Notes: a model not told the origin generated them from the sequence alone. Positions 51,811 through 62,495 are shown, counted from the stretch's first letter. The stretch: DNA of 64,000 nucleotides from JASHSH01 sp036490215 (GCA_036490215.1 DASXEH010000056.1:1-64000), one strand, 5' to 3'. Numbers and translations: made by a program.

Positions 51811-53684
51811 TCACGCGCGGTTTTAGCTTGGGCGAGGAAGCCGATGAAATCCACGCCCGGCAGCGGTTTCGCGATCCAGAAGCCCTGGAGCTGCTTGCAG
51901 CCGAAACCCCCGAGCAGTTGCGCATGGGCCTCGGACTCCACGCCTTCGGCCACCGTATCGAAGCCGAGATTGTCGGCCAGCGCGATGATGGTCGAGACGA
52001 TCGCCGCATCCTTGGCGCTGGTGTGCATCTGCCGCACAAAGGTCTGATCGATCTTCAGCGTGTCGATCGGGAAATTGCGTAAGTACGCGAGCGACGAATA
52101 GCCGGTACCGAAATCGTCGATCGACAAGGTCACGCCAATCGCCTTCAACCCCTGCAGGGTTGCAAGCGCGGTCTCGACATCGCCGGTCATCACGCTTTCG
52201 GTGAGTTCGAGATCGAGCCGCGCGGCTTCGATTCCCGTCTCCTCGATGATGGTGCGCACCATCGCGACGAAAGAGCGATCCGCGAATTGGCGCATCGACA
52301 CATTGACCGAAATGCTCGGTACTTCGTGGCCCTCGCCGCGCCACGCGACCAGTTGGCGGCAGGCCTCGCGCAGCACCCAACGGCCGATCGGAACGATCAG
52401 CCCGGTCTCTTCGGCCAGCGGAATGAATTGCGCCGGATTGACCAAGCCCTGCGCGGGATGATTCCAGCGCAGCAGCGCCTCGGCGCCGAGCAGACGCTGC
52501 GTCTTTCCACCTATCTTGGGCTGGTAGTAGAGCTCGAGCTGATTTTTGCCGATCGCCTGATGCAGATCGTTCTCGAGGCTGACACGCTCGTCGGACTGCG
52601 CCGCCATCGACTGGTCGAACGCAGCGTAGCGCCGGCCGTCACCGATTTTGGCCTGGTACATCGCCACATCGGCGTATTTGAGCAGCTGGTCGCAATCGGT
52701 GCCGTGATCGGGGAAATAGACGATGCCGATCGAAGGCACGCAGAACTGTTCCGTGCCCATCAGCGTGAAGGGTTCGGACAGCGAATAGAGGATCTTCTCG
52801 GCGACATAGGTGCCGCCGTTGCCGGGCCCGACATTGCGCAGGATGGCGACAAACTCATCGCCGCCCAGCCGGCCGACCGTGTCGCTCAACCGTACGCAAT
52901 GGCGCAGACGCCGCGCCACGGTGCGCAGCACTTCGTCGCCGGCGCCATGGCCGTAGGTGTCGTTGATGCTCTTGAAGCGGTCGAGATCGAGGAACAGCAG
53001 ACAGCCGCGTGTTTTGTCGCGCGAGGATTGCAGCAGCGCCTGCGACAGGCGATCCATCACCAGCCGGCGATTGGGCAGGCCGGTGAGGTTGTCGAAATTC
53101 GCCTGAAGATAAATCTGCCGCTCGGCTTCCTTGCGCGCGGTGATGTCTTCGACCGTGCCTTCGTAGTAGAGCAGCTTGCCTTCTTTATCGCGGACGCAGC
53201 GCGCGTTCTCGGTGATCCAGATGGTACTGCCGTCGCGGCGATGGAACTCGGCCTCGAAATCATGGACCACATCCTGCGCATCCATCAGGGCGCGAAAGCG
53301 GGCGCGGTCCTCGGCATCGACATAGCCCATGGTGGCGATGTTGGTGAGCTCGGCCACCAACTCTTCCGGGCTCTCGTAGCCGTACATGCGCGCCAGCGCC
53401 GGGTTGACCCGGACGTATTTGCCCTCGGGCGTCGTCTGGTAGATGCCTTCCTGGGCGTTGACGAAGATCGAGCGGTACTGCGCTTCAGAGTCGCGCGCGG
53501 CGTCCAGCGCAGCCCGCAGCGCCGCGACATCGCCCGCGCGCATCGTGACCAGCGCATCCGAATCAATCGGATCAACGGTGTCCGCCACGACAGAAGCCGA
53601 GGTGGTGATTACCGATTGGTCAGAAGTCGGAAGGCTTTCGGAAAGTGCCTTAGGATCGTGCATCGCGTGGTTATTATTTCGCAT
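51807..53684 (-). CDS. PAS-GGDEF-EAL cyclic-di-GMP signalling protein
   Basis: About 625 aa. PAS with PAC (residues about 70-185, FVNAQEGIYQTTPEGKYVRV), GGDEF domain with intact LGGDEFVAI active site, and EAL domain with GAEALLRW, LELTESVM, DDFGTGYSSLAYL and KIDQTFV. Both diguanylate cyclase and phosphodiesterase residues are present, so it may be bifunctional. Start uncertain: ATG 53684 (MRNNNHAMHDP) chosen; ATG 53663 and upstream ATG 53774 are in frame, none with a good ribosome site. No TM segment in the chosen form. Confidence 0.9.
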   Translation of the reverse strand: MRNNNHAMHDPKALSESLPTSDQSVITTSASVVADTVDPIDSDALVTMRAGDVAALRAALDAARDSEAQYRSIFVNAQEGIYQTTPEGKYVRVNPALARMYGYESPEELVAELTNIATMGYVDAEDRARFRALMDAQDVVHDFEAEFHRRDGSTIWITENARCVRDKEGKLLYYEGTVEDITARKEAERQIYLQANFDNLTGLPNRRLVMDRLSQALLQSSRDKTRGCLLFLDLDRFKSINDTYGHGAGDEVLRTVARRLRHCVRLSDTVGRLGGDEFVAILRNVGPGNGGTYVAEKILYSLSEPFTLMGTEQFCVPSIGIVYFPDHGTDCDQLLKYADVAMYQAKIGDGRRYAAFDQSMAAQSDERVSLENDLHQAIGKNQLELYYQPKIGGKTQRLLGAEALLRWNHPAQGLVNPAQFIPLAEETGLIVPIGRWVLREACRQLVAWRGEGHEVPSISVNVSMRQFADRSFVAMVRTIIEETGIEAARLDLELTESVMTGDVETALATLQGLKAIGVTLSIDDFGTGYSSLAYLRNFPIDTLKIDQTFVRQMHTSAKDAAIVSTIIALADNLGFDTVAEGVESEAHAQLLGGFGCKQLQGFWIAKPLPGVDFIGFLAQAKTARD

Positions 53685-53800
53685 GTGCAGCAAGAATGAT
53701 AGCTGCGGGTTCCGCACTCGGCAACAACATATACCTCGCATTAGGTATGTACATAAGATGACACTTAATAGCATATTATATCTGTTATTTATTCAAAATA

Positions 53801-53829
53801 TTGACACCAAGATCGTGTCTATATATCTC
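53801..53829 (+). promoter_or_regulatory. Predicted promoter of the sulfonate-transport operon
   Basis: Perfect TTGACA at 53801-53806, 17-bp spacer, TATCTC at 53824-53829 (or TATATA with 15 bp). It lies in an unusually AT-rich 140-bp stretch (53690-53830) between divergent genes and 49 bp before the ssuA-like start. Confidence 0.55.
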
Positions 53830-53877
53830 TGATCCTACACCTGAACCGGGGATCACCAGGGACTTTAGGGGAAACGA

Positions 53878-54900
53878 ATGCCGCGCCGATTGACCAATAT
53901 GGCGATCACCTACCGCACGCTTTTCGCCGCTCTCGCGCCTGCCATCGCACTCGTGCTGGCCGTGGCTTTCATTCCGGCGGCCAAACCGGCCGCGGCCGAG
54001 GAGAAGCTCGACGAGCTGCATCTCGACTACGCCTATTACAACCCCGTCGCCCTGCTGCTGAAGCAGAAGGGTTTCCTGGAAGATGCGCTGAAGAGCCAGG
54101 GCACCAGCGTGAAATGGGTCCTCAGCCTCGGCAGCAACAAGGCGCTCGAATTCCTCAACGCCGGCAGCATCGATTTCGGCTCCACCGCCGGCGCGGCCGC
54201 GCTGCTGGCCAAGATTCACGGCAATCCGATCAAGTCGATCTACGCCTATTCCAAGCCCGAATGGACGGCGCTGGTGACCATGCCCAAGACCGGCATCACC
54301 AAGGTCGAAGAGCTGAAGGGCAAGCGCATCGCGGTGACGCGCGGCACCGATCCGCACATCTTCCTCGAACGCGCTCTCGCCGATCACGGCCTTTCCGACA
54401 AGGACGTGAATCTGGTTCTGTTGCAGCACGCCGACGGCAAGATCGCGCTGGTGAAGGGCGATGTGGACGCCTGGGCCGGGCTCGACCCGATGATGGCTGC
54501 GGCCGAGCTGGAAGACGGCGCCAAGCTGTTCTATCGCAACCCCGACGCCAACACCTGGGGCATCCTGAATGTCCGTATGGAGTTCGCCGACAAGCACCCG
54601 GCCGTGGTGGCTACCGTGCTCGCCGCCTATGAAAAGGCGCGCACCTATGCGATCGCCCATCCCGACGAGTTGAAGGCCGTGCTGGCCAGCGAAGCCAAGG
54701 TGACGCCGGAAGTCGCCGCTCGCCAGTTGGAGCGCACCGTGCTCAGCCATCCGCAGATCAATGGCGACGAAAAGTCGTCGATCGAAGCGGCCGGGATCGC
54801 GCTGCAGAAGTCGGGCATCATCGAGCCCGACGTCAACGTGCCCGGCACCGTTGCCGACCTGCTCGAGTCCAGCTACACGGCCAACCTCAAGACTCCCTGA
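53878..54900 (+). CDS. ssuA: Aliphatic sulfonate ABC transporter substrate-binding protein
   Basis: 340 aa. Sec signal peptide (residues about 1-41, hydrophobic AALAPAIALVLAVAFIP, cleavage after AAA-like PAAAEE). SsuA/NMT1 periplasmic-binding fold: LDYAYYNPVALLLKQKGFLED, GSNKALEFLNAGSIDFGSTAG, GKRIAVTRGTDPHIFLERAL. Exact ligand (alkanesulfonate, taurine or other sulfonate) not certain. AGGGGAAA precedes ATG 53878. First gene of a three-gene transporter set. Confidence 0.88.
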   Translation: MPRRLTNMAITYRTLFAALAPAIALVLAVAFIPAAKPAAAEEKLDELHLDYAYYNPVALLLKQKGFLEDALKSQGTSVKWVLSLGSNKALEFLNAGSIDFGSTAGAAALLAKIHGNPIKSIYAYSKPEWTALVTMPKTGITKVEELKGKRIAVTRGTDPHIFLERALADHGLSDKDVNLVLLQHADGKIALVKGDVDAWAGLDPMMAAAELEDGAKLFYRNPDANTWGILNVRMEFADKHPAVVATVLAAYEKARTYAIAHPDELKAVLASEAKVTPEVAARQLERTVLSHPQINGDEKSSIEAAGIALQKSGIIEPDVNVPGTVADLLESSYTANLKTP

Positions 54901-54901
54901 T

Positions 54902-55013
54902 CCCCACCCGCCCTTCGACATGGCCTTTCAGGCCTGCTCAGGGTGAGGTATGACGGTGGCGGGATTGACCTCATCCTGAGGAGACGGCGAAGCTGCCGTC
55001 TCGAAGGGTGGGG
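54902..55013. repeat. Family-8 inverted repeat (CCCACCCGCCCTTCGA type)
   Basis: Arms CCCCACCCGCCCTTCGA at 54902 and TCGAAGGGTGGGG ending at 55013, with inner arms CTCAGGGTGAGGT and ACCTCATCCTGAGG. Interrupts the ssuA-ssuC spacing (155 bp). Confidence 0.8.
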
Positions 55014-55055
55014 TCATCGCACATAAGCGCCGTTCAACAACCGACTGCATGATCG

Positions 55056-55877
55056 ATGCCCGAGTCCCAGCTCGCTTCCGCACCGACTGAGCTGGGACCG
55101 AAAAGGTCCCGCGCCCGTTTCGGCTGGCTGCTCGGCCTGATCCTGCCCGTGATCGTGGTGATCGGCTGGGAGATACTGGCCACGCAGCACCTGATCAACG
55201 ACCGGCTGATGCCCGCGCCCAGCAAGGTGTGGGTGACGCTGGTGAAGCTGGCGCAATCGGGCGAGTTGATCAAACACATCATCGCCACCTTGCGTCGCGT
55301 AGCGCTGGGTTTCGGTTTCGGCGTGGTGGCCGCAACCGTGTTCGGCGCGCTGACCGGCTATTCGCACATCGCGCGCCGCCTGCTCGACCCCTCGCTGCAG
55401 GCCTTGCGCGCGATTCCCTCGATCGCCTGGGTGCCGCTGTTCATCCTGTGGTTCGGCATCTTCGAGACCAGCAAGGTGATCCTGATCGCCGTGGGCGTGT
55501 TCTTCCCGATCTATCTCGCGCTCTCCGACGCGATCCCGGCCGTCGACCGCAAGCTGGTCGAGGTGGCGCGCGTTTATCGCTTCTCACCCGCCGAGATGAC
55601 CGCGCGGGTTTTGCTGCCGGCCACGCTGCCCGCCTATTTCACGGCCTTGCGTTCCGGGCTGGGGCTCGGCTGGATGTTCGTCGTCGCCGCCGAGCTGATG
55701 GGTGCGAGCGAAGGCCTCGGCTATCTCCTCGTCGACGGGCAGGAGACCGGCAACCCGACGCAGATCATCGCCGCCATCGTCGTCTTCGCGATTGTCGGCA
55801 AGCTGACCGATTGGGGCCTCGCCCTGCTCTCGGCGCGGCTGCTGGTCTGGCAAGATTCCTTCAAGCCGGCCGGGTGA
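55056..55877 (+). CDS. ssuC: Sulfonate ABC transporter permease
   Basis: 273 aa, about six TM helices of the BPD-type permease family. EAA-loop: LSDAIPAVDRKLVEVARVYRF, followed by LPATLPAYFTALRSGLGLGWMFVVAAELMG, typical of the SsuC/TauC/NrtB group. Four bp before the ATPase gene, so co-expressed. Confidence 0.9.
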   Translation: MPESQLASAPTELGPKRSRARFGWLLGLILPVIVVIGWEILATQHLINDRLMPAPSKVWVTLVKLAQSGELIKHIIATLRRVALGFGFGVVAATVFGALTGYSHIARRLLDPSLQALRAIPSIAWVPLFILWFGIFETSKVILIAVGVFFPIYLALSDAIPAVDRKLVEVARVYRFSPAEMTARVLLPATLPAYFTALRSGLGLGWMFVVAAELMGASEGLGYLLVDGQETGNPTQIIAAIVVFAIVGKLTDWGLALLSARLLVWQDSFKPAG

Positions 55878-55881
55878 GACG

Positions 55882-56667
55882 ATGACGCTCTCCATCGCTG
55901 GCCTCGCCAAGACCTATCCCAACGGCACGCTGGCCCTCGACGACGTCAATCTCGAGGTCGGGCCGGGCGAGATCGTCGGCATTGTCGGCGGTTCGGGCTG
56001 CGGCAAGAGCACGCTGCTACGCCTCGCGGCCGGGCTCGATGTGCCGAGCGCCGGTTCGCTGCGCCTCAATGGCGAAGCGATCACCGCGCCGCGCGAAGAG
56101 ATCGGCGTCGTGTTCCAAGAACCGCGGCTGATGCCGTGGCTGAAGATCGCCGAGAATGTCGGCTTCGGGATTCGCCATCTGCCGCGCGCCGAGCGTGAGA
56201 AGCGCGTGGCCGAGACTCTGACGCGTGTCGGTCTTGCCGATGCGGCGGGCCGCTGGCCGCGCGAACTCTCGGGTGGCATGGCGCAGCGCGTGGCACTGGC
56301 GCGTGCGCTGGTGGCCAAACCCTCGGTGCTGCTGCTCGACGAACCCTTCAGCGCGCTCGATGCGCTGACCCGCGCCGATCTGCAGGATCACGTGCTCGAA
56401 CTCTGGTCCTACGACCGGCCGACGATGATCCTGGTGACGCACGATATCGAGGAAGCGCTGGTGCTGGCCGACCGCATCCTTGTGATGCGCGGCAAGCCGG
56501 GCCGCGTGCAGACCGCCGTGACGCCGCATCTCGTCCGCCCGCGCGACCGCAACGCCACCGAATTCCAATATTGGCGGCATCGGCTGATGGAGGAGTTGCA
56601 CTCCTCGGCCAAGGCCACGCGCATCAGCGAAGAACAAAACCGCGGCACGCGCAGCGCGTTTTTCTGA
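55882..56667 (+). CDS. ssuB: Sulfonate ABC transporter ATP-binding protein
   Basis: 261 aa. Walker A GGSGCGKSTLLR, Q-loop VFQEPRLMPWLK, signature LSGGMAQRVALARAL, Walker B LLLDEPFSALDALTR and the switch His in LVTHDIEEAL. SsuB/TauB type. Completes a binding protein-permease-ATPase set; no desulfonating monooxygenase (ssuD or tauD) is adjacent. Confidence 0.9.
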   Translation: MTLSIAGLAKTYPNGTLALDDVNLEVGPGEIVGIVGGSGCGKSTLLRLAAGLDVPSAGSLRLNGEAITAPREEIGVVFQEPRLMPWLKIAENVGFGIRHLPRAEREKRVAETLTRVGLADAAGRWPRELSGGMAQRVALARALVAKPSVLLLDEPFSALDALTRADLQDHVLELWSYDRPTMILVTHDIEEALVLADRILVMRGKPGRVQTAVTPHLVRPRDRNATEFQYWRHRLMEELHSSAKATRISEEQNRGTRSAFF

Positions 56668-56692
56668 AGAGAAACCTATCCGGTTCGTGAAG

Positions 56693-56772
56693 CCGTCATT
56701 GCGAGAAGCGCAGCGACGAAGCAATCCATACCGTGCCGCGCAGTGGATTGCTTCGCTATCGCTCGCAATGAC
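56693..56772. repeat. Family-5 inverted repeat
   Basis: CGTCATTGCGAGAAGCGCAG at 56693 and GCTCGCAATGAC ending at 56772, with inner GAAGCAATCCA/TGGATTGCTTC arms. First of two repeats in the 273-bp gap after ssuB. Confidence 0.82.
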
Positions 56773-56843
56773 ATGTCGTATTCGGCGAGAATGCTTCTAA
56801 TCGATATCGTCCAAGAACGCTGCGATCAATTGAGCATTTAGTT

Positions 56844-56918
56844 CGTCATTCCCGCGCAGGCGGGAATCCAGAGCCGTTTCCCGTGTAACCCTGGACCCCC
56901 GCCTGCGCGGGGGTGACG
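56844..56918. repeat. Family-4 inverted repeat
   Basis: Arms CGTCATTCCCGCGCAGGCGG at 56844 and CCGCCTGCGCGGGGGTGACG ending at 56918. Followed by an A-rich run (AAAAAATAAAAAAAC), so on the minus strand it is preceded by T-rich DNA at the hydrolase gene end and could aid termination of the ssu operon only weakly. Just before it, 56795-56820 repeats part of the hydrolase 3' end (ATCGATATCGTCCAAGAACG). Confidence 0.78.
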
Positions 56919-56940
56919 AAAAAATAAAAAAACAGACGGC

Positions 56941-57723
56941 CTACTCCTCGATATCGTCCAAGAACGCCGCGATCAGATCGACCACCGCCGCCTCGTCCTC
57001 GCGATGGGGGATGTGCCTATGGCCCGGCAGGATGACCGCGCTGGCCTCGCCCGCGACCATGCTGGCGATGCGCTCGGCGTGATCGGGCGAGCCGTACTCG
57101 TCGTCCTCGCCATGGATCGCGAGCAGCGGGCAGGTGACCAGCGGCAATACGGCGTCGAGATTCCACGTCGCGAATCCCGGTGAGAGCCATGTCTCGGTCC
57201 AGGCGTCGAGCACCCAGCGCGCCTTGTCGCCATGGTACTTGACCAGCCGCTCGACCTGCCCGTCCTTGGCGAATTCCGCCTTGGCCGCGCGGATGCCATC
57301 CAGCAACCGCTCCTCGATGAAGCCTTGGGCCGATTCGGTAATCAACGCCACACAGTCCTCGGGAAAATCGGCCGCGGCGTGAATCGCCATGCCACCGCCG
57401 ACACTGTGGCCCATGGCGATAAAGTCGTCGATCTCGAACGCATCGAGAAGCAACGGCAGCGTATCCCTCGCCTCGGCGCCGACGAAATCGAGCGGCAAGC
57501 GATCGACACGCGCATCGGACTTGCCGAAGCCGAGCCGGTCATAAGCGATCACCGTCCGCCGCGTCGCCTCTGCGAGACTCGCGGGAAAGCTACGCCACAA
57601 TTCGACGCTACCGATCGAGTCGTGGAACAGAATGATCGGCGCGAGATCGGACTCCTGCGGCCAGACGCGCACGAAAAGCTTTCCGTGCGGTGTGGTGAGC
57701 ATATGATCTTGAGGTTCAGTCAT
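56941..57723 (-). CDS. Alpha/beta hydrolase
   Basis: 260 aa. Alpha/beta-hydrolase fold: ILFHDSIGSVELWRSFP, nucleophile elbow GHSVGG (Ser near 106), acid in IHGEDDEYGSPDHAERI and His in GHRHIPHRED. Cytoplasmic. Only 27 bp from the SDR gene upstream on the same strand, so probably co-transcribed with it. Substrate unknown. Confidence 0.86.
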   Translation of the reverse strand: MTEPQDHMLTTPHGKLFVRVWPQESDLAPIILFHDSIGSVELWRSFPASLAEATRRTVIAYDRLGFGKSDARVDRLPLDFVGAEARDTLPLLLDAFEIDDFIAMGHSVGGGMAIHAAADFPEDCVALITESAQGFIEERLLDGIRAAKAEFAKDGQVERLVKYHGDKARWVLDAWTETWLSPGFATWNLDAVLPLVTCPLLAIHGEDDEYGSPDHAERIASMVAGEASAVILPGHRHIPHREDEAAVVDLIAAFLDDIEE

Positions 57724-57750
57724 GGTGAACGTCGCGGTTCCTCGGCAGCC

Positions 57751-58434
57751 TTAAGCGACTGCCAGATCCATCACCATCCCCGCCCGCTCGTCGGGTTCGG
57801 GATGCTTCAGCGGATCTTCGCCGGGGAAGGCCTGCGCACGAAGGCGGGTGCGCATGGTGCCGGGATCGACCAGGCTGACGCGCAGTGACGAAACCTCGGC
57901 CACTTCGGCGGCGTAGGTGTTCACCAGCGTTTCGAGCGCGGCCTTGCTCGCCGCGTAAGCGCCCCAATAGGGCGTGTGGGTGCGGCCCTGGGCGCAGGTG
58001 ACGAACACGGCGCGGCCGGCATCGGAGCGGCGCAGCAGCTGATCGAAGCAGCGGATCAATCGCCAATTGGCGGTGAGGTTCGTGGCCATCACCTCGGCCC
58101 AGACATCCTTGGTGTAGTGCCCGGTGGGGCTGAGCGAGCCGAGCACGCCGGCATTGCCCACCAGAATGTCGAGCTTGCCGAAGCGCTGATAGAGCGCGGC
58201 ACCCATCTGATCGATCGCATCGGGCTCTTTGAGATCGAGCTGCACCAGGGTTGCCGGCTTGCCGCCGGCCGCCTGGATTGCATCGTCGGTCTCGGCCAAC
58301 CCGCCTTGGGTGCGCGCGAGCGCCACCACATGCGCGCCTTCGGCCGCCAGCCGCTTGGCCACAGCCGCACCCAATCCCCGCGACGCGCCGGTGACCAATG
58401 CCACGCGGCCCCCAAGCCTTTCGCTCTTCGTCAT
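57751..58434 (-). CDS. Short-chain dehydrogenase/reductase (YciK-like)
   Basis: 227 aa from ATG 58434 (MTKSERLGGRVALVTGASRG). Rossmann motif TGASRGLG, NAG in LVGNAGVLGS, catalytic YxxxK in WGAYAASKAAL. The usual catalytic Ser position in the VFVTS segment reads Cys (VFVTCAQGRTHTPYW). This SDR gene commonly follows purF in alphaproteobacteria, as here with one lipoprotein gene between. Substrate unknown. Confidence 0.87.
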   Translation of the reverse strand: MTKSERLGGRVALVTGASRGLGAAVAKRLAAEGAHVVALARTQGGLAETDDAIQAAGGKPATLVQLDLKEPDAIDQMGAALYQRFGKLDILVGNAGVLGSLSPTGHYTKDVWAEVMATNLTANWRLIRCFDQLLRRSDAGRAVFVTCAQGRTHTPYWGAYAASKAALETLVNTYAAEVAEVSSLRVSLVDPGTMRTRLRAQAFPGEDPLKHPEPDERAGMVMDLAVA

Positions 58435-58470
58435 ACTAAAATGTGGTCCCAGCAAATCGGATCGTGAGTC

Positions 58471-58740
58471 TCAGGTGGCGGGCTTCGATGCCGGCATGAT
58501 GTCGATACATTGAACGCGCCAGTGCATCGCGTCGACGCGCGACTCGATCTGCCAGCCGGTGGGGCAAGCCTTGTCCGCGCCCTTCACGACGCCTTTCTGG
58601 TCCATGGCCGTGATCTCGTACTCGTAGGTCCCGACCTGGCGATATTCCGGCTTGGCGCAGGCCGCCAATGCCAAAACCACGGCCACCATCCCCAGCTTCA
58701 TTCCCAACTTTACACTGTGCGCGCACTGTTTTTTGGTCAT
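58471..58740 (-). CDS. Small lipoprotein
   Basis: 89 aa. Lipoprotein signal peptide with lipobox LALAAC (Cys at about residue 28) after a hydrophobic segment (GMVAVVLALAA). The mature part has two more Cys residues (KACPTGWQ, RVQCIDI) and could form a disulfide. ATG 58740 lies 21 bp after the purF stop. Function unknown; probably envelope-located. Confidence 0.8.
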   Translation of the reverse strand: MTKKQCAHSVKLGMKLGMVAVVLALAACAKPEYRQVGTYEYEITAMDQKGVVKGADKACPTGWQIESRVDAMHWRVQCIDIMPASKPAT

Positions 58741-58761
58741 GTCACGCCCCCTTTTTTCGTC

Positions 58762-60222
58762 TCAGCGTCCTTCGGCCATCACCGACAGCGCATAGGCTTC
58801 CCGGCCCAGGCTTTGATCGGTGAGCGCCACTGGATAGTCGCCTGTAAAACACGCATCGCAGAACTTCGGCATCGCGCTCTCGCGCTGGGCCTCGCCCATC
58901 GCGCGATAGAGCCCGTCGATCGAGATGAAGGCCAGCGAATCGACGCCGATGAACTTGGCCATCTCGGCCACGGTGTTGTGCGAGGCGAGCAGCTTGTCGC
59001 GCTCGGGCGTGTCGATACCATAGAAGCATGAGTGCATCGTCGGCGGGCTCGAGATGCGCATATGCACCTCCTTCGCCCCGGCTTGGCGCACCATCGCGAC
59101 GATCTTGGTCGAAGTGGTGCCGCGCACGATCGAGTCGTCAATCAACACCACGCGCTTGCCTTCGAGCAGCGCGCGATTGGGATTGTGCTTCAACCGCACG
59201 CCGAGATGGCGGATCGAGTCCGAAGGCTCGATGAAGGTGCGGCCGACATAGTGATTGCGGATGATGCCGAGCTCGAACGGGATGCGGGCTTCGCCCGCGT
59301 AGCCCAGCGCAGCAGGCACGCCCGAATCGGGCACCGGCACGATCACATCGGCATCCACCGGCGCCTCGCGCGCGAGTTCGCGGCCGATGCGCTTGCGCGC
59401 CTCATAGACGTCGCGGCCTTCGACCACACTGTCGGGCCGCGCGAAATAGACGTATTCGAAAATGCAGAACCGCGAGGCCTGTTTCTTGAAGGGCCGGATG
59501 CTGCGCAACTCGGTGCCTTCGAGAACCACTAGCTCGCCCGGATCGACGTCGCGCACGAAGGTGGCGCCGACGATATCGAGCGCACAGGTTTCCGACGCCA
59601 CAATCCACACATCGTTCGGCATCTTGCCCAGCACGAGCGGCCGGATGCCGAGCGGATCGCGCACGGCGTAAACCGAGGTGCGCGACAGCGCCACCAGCGA
59701 ATAGGCGCCTTCCACCTGGCGCAGCGCATCGATCAGGCGTTCCTCGACCGTCGAATAGAGGCTGATCGCCAGCAAATGGACGATCACTTCCGTGTCGGTG
59801 GTCGATTGGAACAGACAGCCGCGGCGCACCAGCTGGCGGCGGATTTGCAGCGCGTTGGTGAGATTGCCGTTATGCGCCAGTGCCAGACCGCCGAATTCGA
59901 AATCGGCGTAAAGCGGCTGCACATTGCGCATCGCCGTGTCGCCGGTGGTGGCATAGCGCACATGGCCCACGGCGGCATTGCCAGGCAGACGCTTGATCAC
60001 GGCCTCGTTGCCGAAATTATCGCCGACATGGCCGAGCGCGCGATGGCTGTGGAACTGGTTGTTGTCGAACGCCACGATTCCCGCGGCTTCCTGGCCGCGA
60101 TGCTGAAGCGCGTGCAGGCCAAGCGCGGTCAACGACGCCGCATCCACATGGCCCCAAATGCCGAACACGCCGCACTCTTCGTGAAAGTGGTCGCCGTCTT
60201 CCCAAGGCCGGGTGGTGATCAT
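58762..60222 (-). CDS. purF: Amidophosphoribosyltransferase
   Basis: 486 aa. Committed step of purine synthesis: PRPP plus glutamine to phosphoribosylamine. A 16-residue propeptide precedes nucleophile Cys17 (HEECGVFGIWGH), as in the processed, iron-sulfur type; Cys residues near ISSPPTMHSCFYGID and KFCDACFTGDYP could hold the cluster. PRPP loop VVLIDDSIVRGTTS and RHLGVRLKHNPNR are intact. Follows cvpA by 18 bp, the classical cvpA-purF pair. Confidence 0.95.
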   Translation of the reverse strand: MITTRPWEDGDHFHEECGVFGIWGHVDAASLTALGLHALQHRGQEAAGIVAFDNNQFHSHRALGHVGDNFGNEAVIKRLPGNAAVGHVRYATTGDTAMRNVQPLYADFEFGGLALAHNGNLTNALQIRRQLVRRGCLFQSTTDTEVIVHLLAISLYSTVEERLIDALRQVEGAYSLVALSRTSVYAVRDPLGIRPLVLGKMPNDVWIVASETCALDIVGATFVRDVDPGELVVLEGTELRSIRPFKKQASRFCIFEYVYFARPDSVVEGRDVYEARKRIGRELAREAPVDADVIVPVPDSGVPAALGYAGEARIPFELGIIRNHYVGRTFIEPSDSIRHLGVRLKHNPNRALLEGKRVVLIDDSIVRGTTSTKIVAMVRQAGAKEVHMRISSPPTMHSCFYGIDTPERDKLLASHNTVAEMAKFIGVDSLAFISIDGLYRAMGEAQRESAMPKFCDACFTGDYPVALTDQSLGREAYALSVMAEGR

Positions 60223-60240
60223 GGTACTGAACCCTTCAGG

Positions 60241-60936
60241 CTATTTGCCGTTGGTGTTCTCGATCAGACGGTCCAGCCCTTTTTCGTCCGGCGCGTTTTT
60301 ATTGCCGTTATTAGTGCCATTGCCGTTGTTGTCTTGCTTGTCGTTGCTGCGCGGTGCCGGCGACTGCAGCATATCGTACATGTCTTTATCCTGCTTCAAC
60401 TGCTCGGCCGCGTTCTGCAGATCCTGGCTGTTGCTCTTCACCTGTTCCTCGAGGTTGCCGAACTCGGCCGGCACCAGCGATTCGATGATGCCAACGCCAC
60501 GCTTGATCATCGGCAGCGATTTGGCTTCGGTCACCACATCGGGCTGTTGCGGGATCAGCCAGGATTCGACCATGAAGGCCAGGCTGCAGAACACCAGGCC
60601 GCGGAGCAGGCCGAACGCGAAGCCCAGCGCACGATCGGTCGAGCCCAGCGCGCTCTGCTGCACCCGGCGCGCCACGGCATGGGTGAAGAACGACATGACG
60701 ATCAGGACGAGCAGAAAGATGACCGCGCCGCCGAGGATGTCGGCATAGGGGTCCTTGTCGATCACGCGATGGGCCAATTCATGAATCGCCGGCACGCGGC
60801 GCACGACCCAGAAGGCAGCAAGCGGCGCCAGAACCCAACCGACCGCCGCCAGGATCTCGTGGACGAAACCGCGCACCAGCGCAAATACGCCGGAGATCAG
60901 CAGCACCACGCCTACGGCGATATCGACGGTGTTCAT
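60241..60936 (-). CDS. cvpA: CvpA family membrane protein
   Basis: 231 aa from ATG 60936 (MNTVDIAVGVVLLISGVFAL). Four TM helices (residues 4-170) with the GFVHEILAAVGWVLAP segment, then a hydrophilic Asn/Lys/Gln-rich tail (EEQVKSNSQDLQNAAEQLKQ, NNGNGTNNGN). CvpA was named for colicin V production; it affects envelope stability. Co-transcribed with purF. Confidence 0.92.
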   Translation of the reverse strand: MNTVDIAVGVVLLISGVFALVRGFVHEILAAVGWVLAPLAAFWVVRRVPAIHELAHRVIDKDPYADILGGAVIFLLVLIVMSFFTHAVARRVQQSALGSTDRALGFAFGLLRGLVFCSLAFMVESWLIPQQPDVVTEAKSLPMIKRGVGIIESLVPAEFGNLEEQVKSNSQDLQNAAEQLKQDKDMYDMLQSPAPRSNDKQDNNGNGTNNGNKNAPDEKGLDRLIENTNGK

Positions 60937-60946
60937 CGGCGGGTGT

Positions 60947-61035
60947 ACCCCCCATCCCAACCTTCCCCCTCAAGGGGGGAAGGAGTCTTTTTCGAGTCCC
61001 CTCCCCCCTTGAGGGGGAGGGACAGGGTGGGGGGT
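60947..61035. repeat. Family-1 repeat pair, tails outward
   Basis: Inverted copy 60947-60983 and forward copy 60998-61035, separated by 14 bp, in the radA-cvpA gap. Arrangement identical to the pair at 51136. Confidence 0.88.
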
Positions 61036-61057
61036 AAATTCACAAACATCGCCTCAG

Positions 61058-62464
<1,407 letters not shown>

Positions 62465-62495
62465 CGTGCGATCCGAAGAGATCGGGGCGCAAGCC

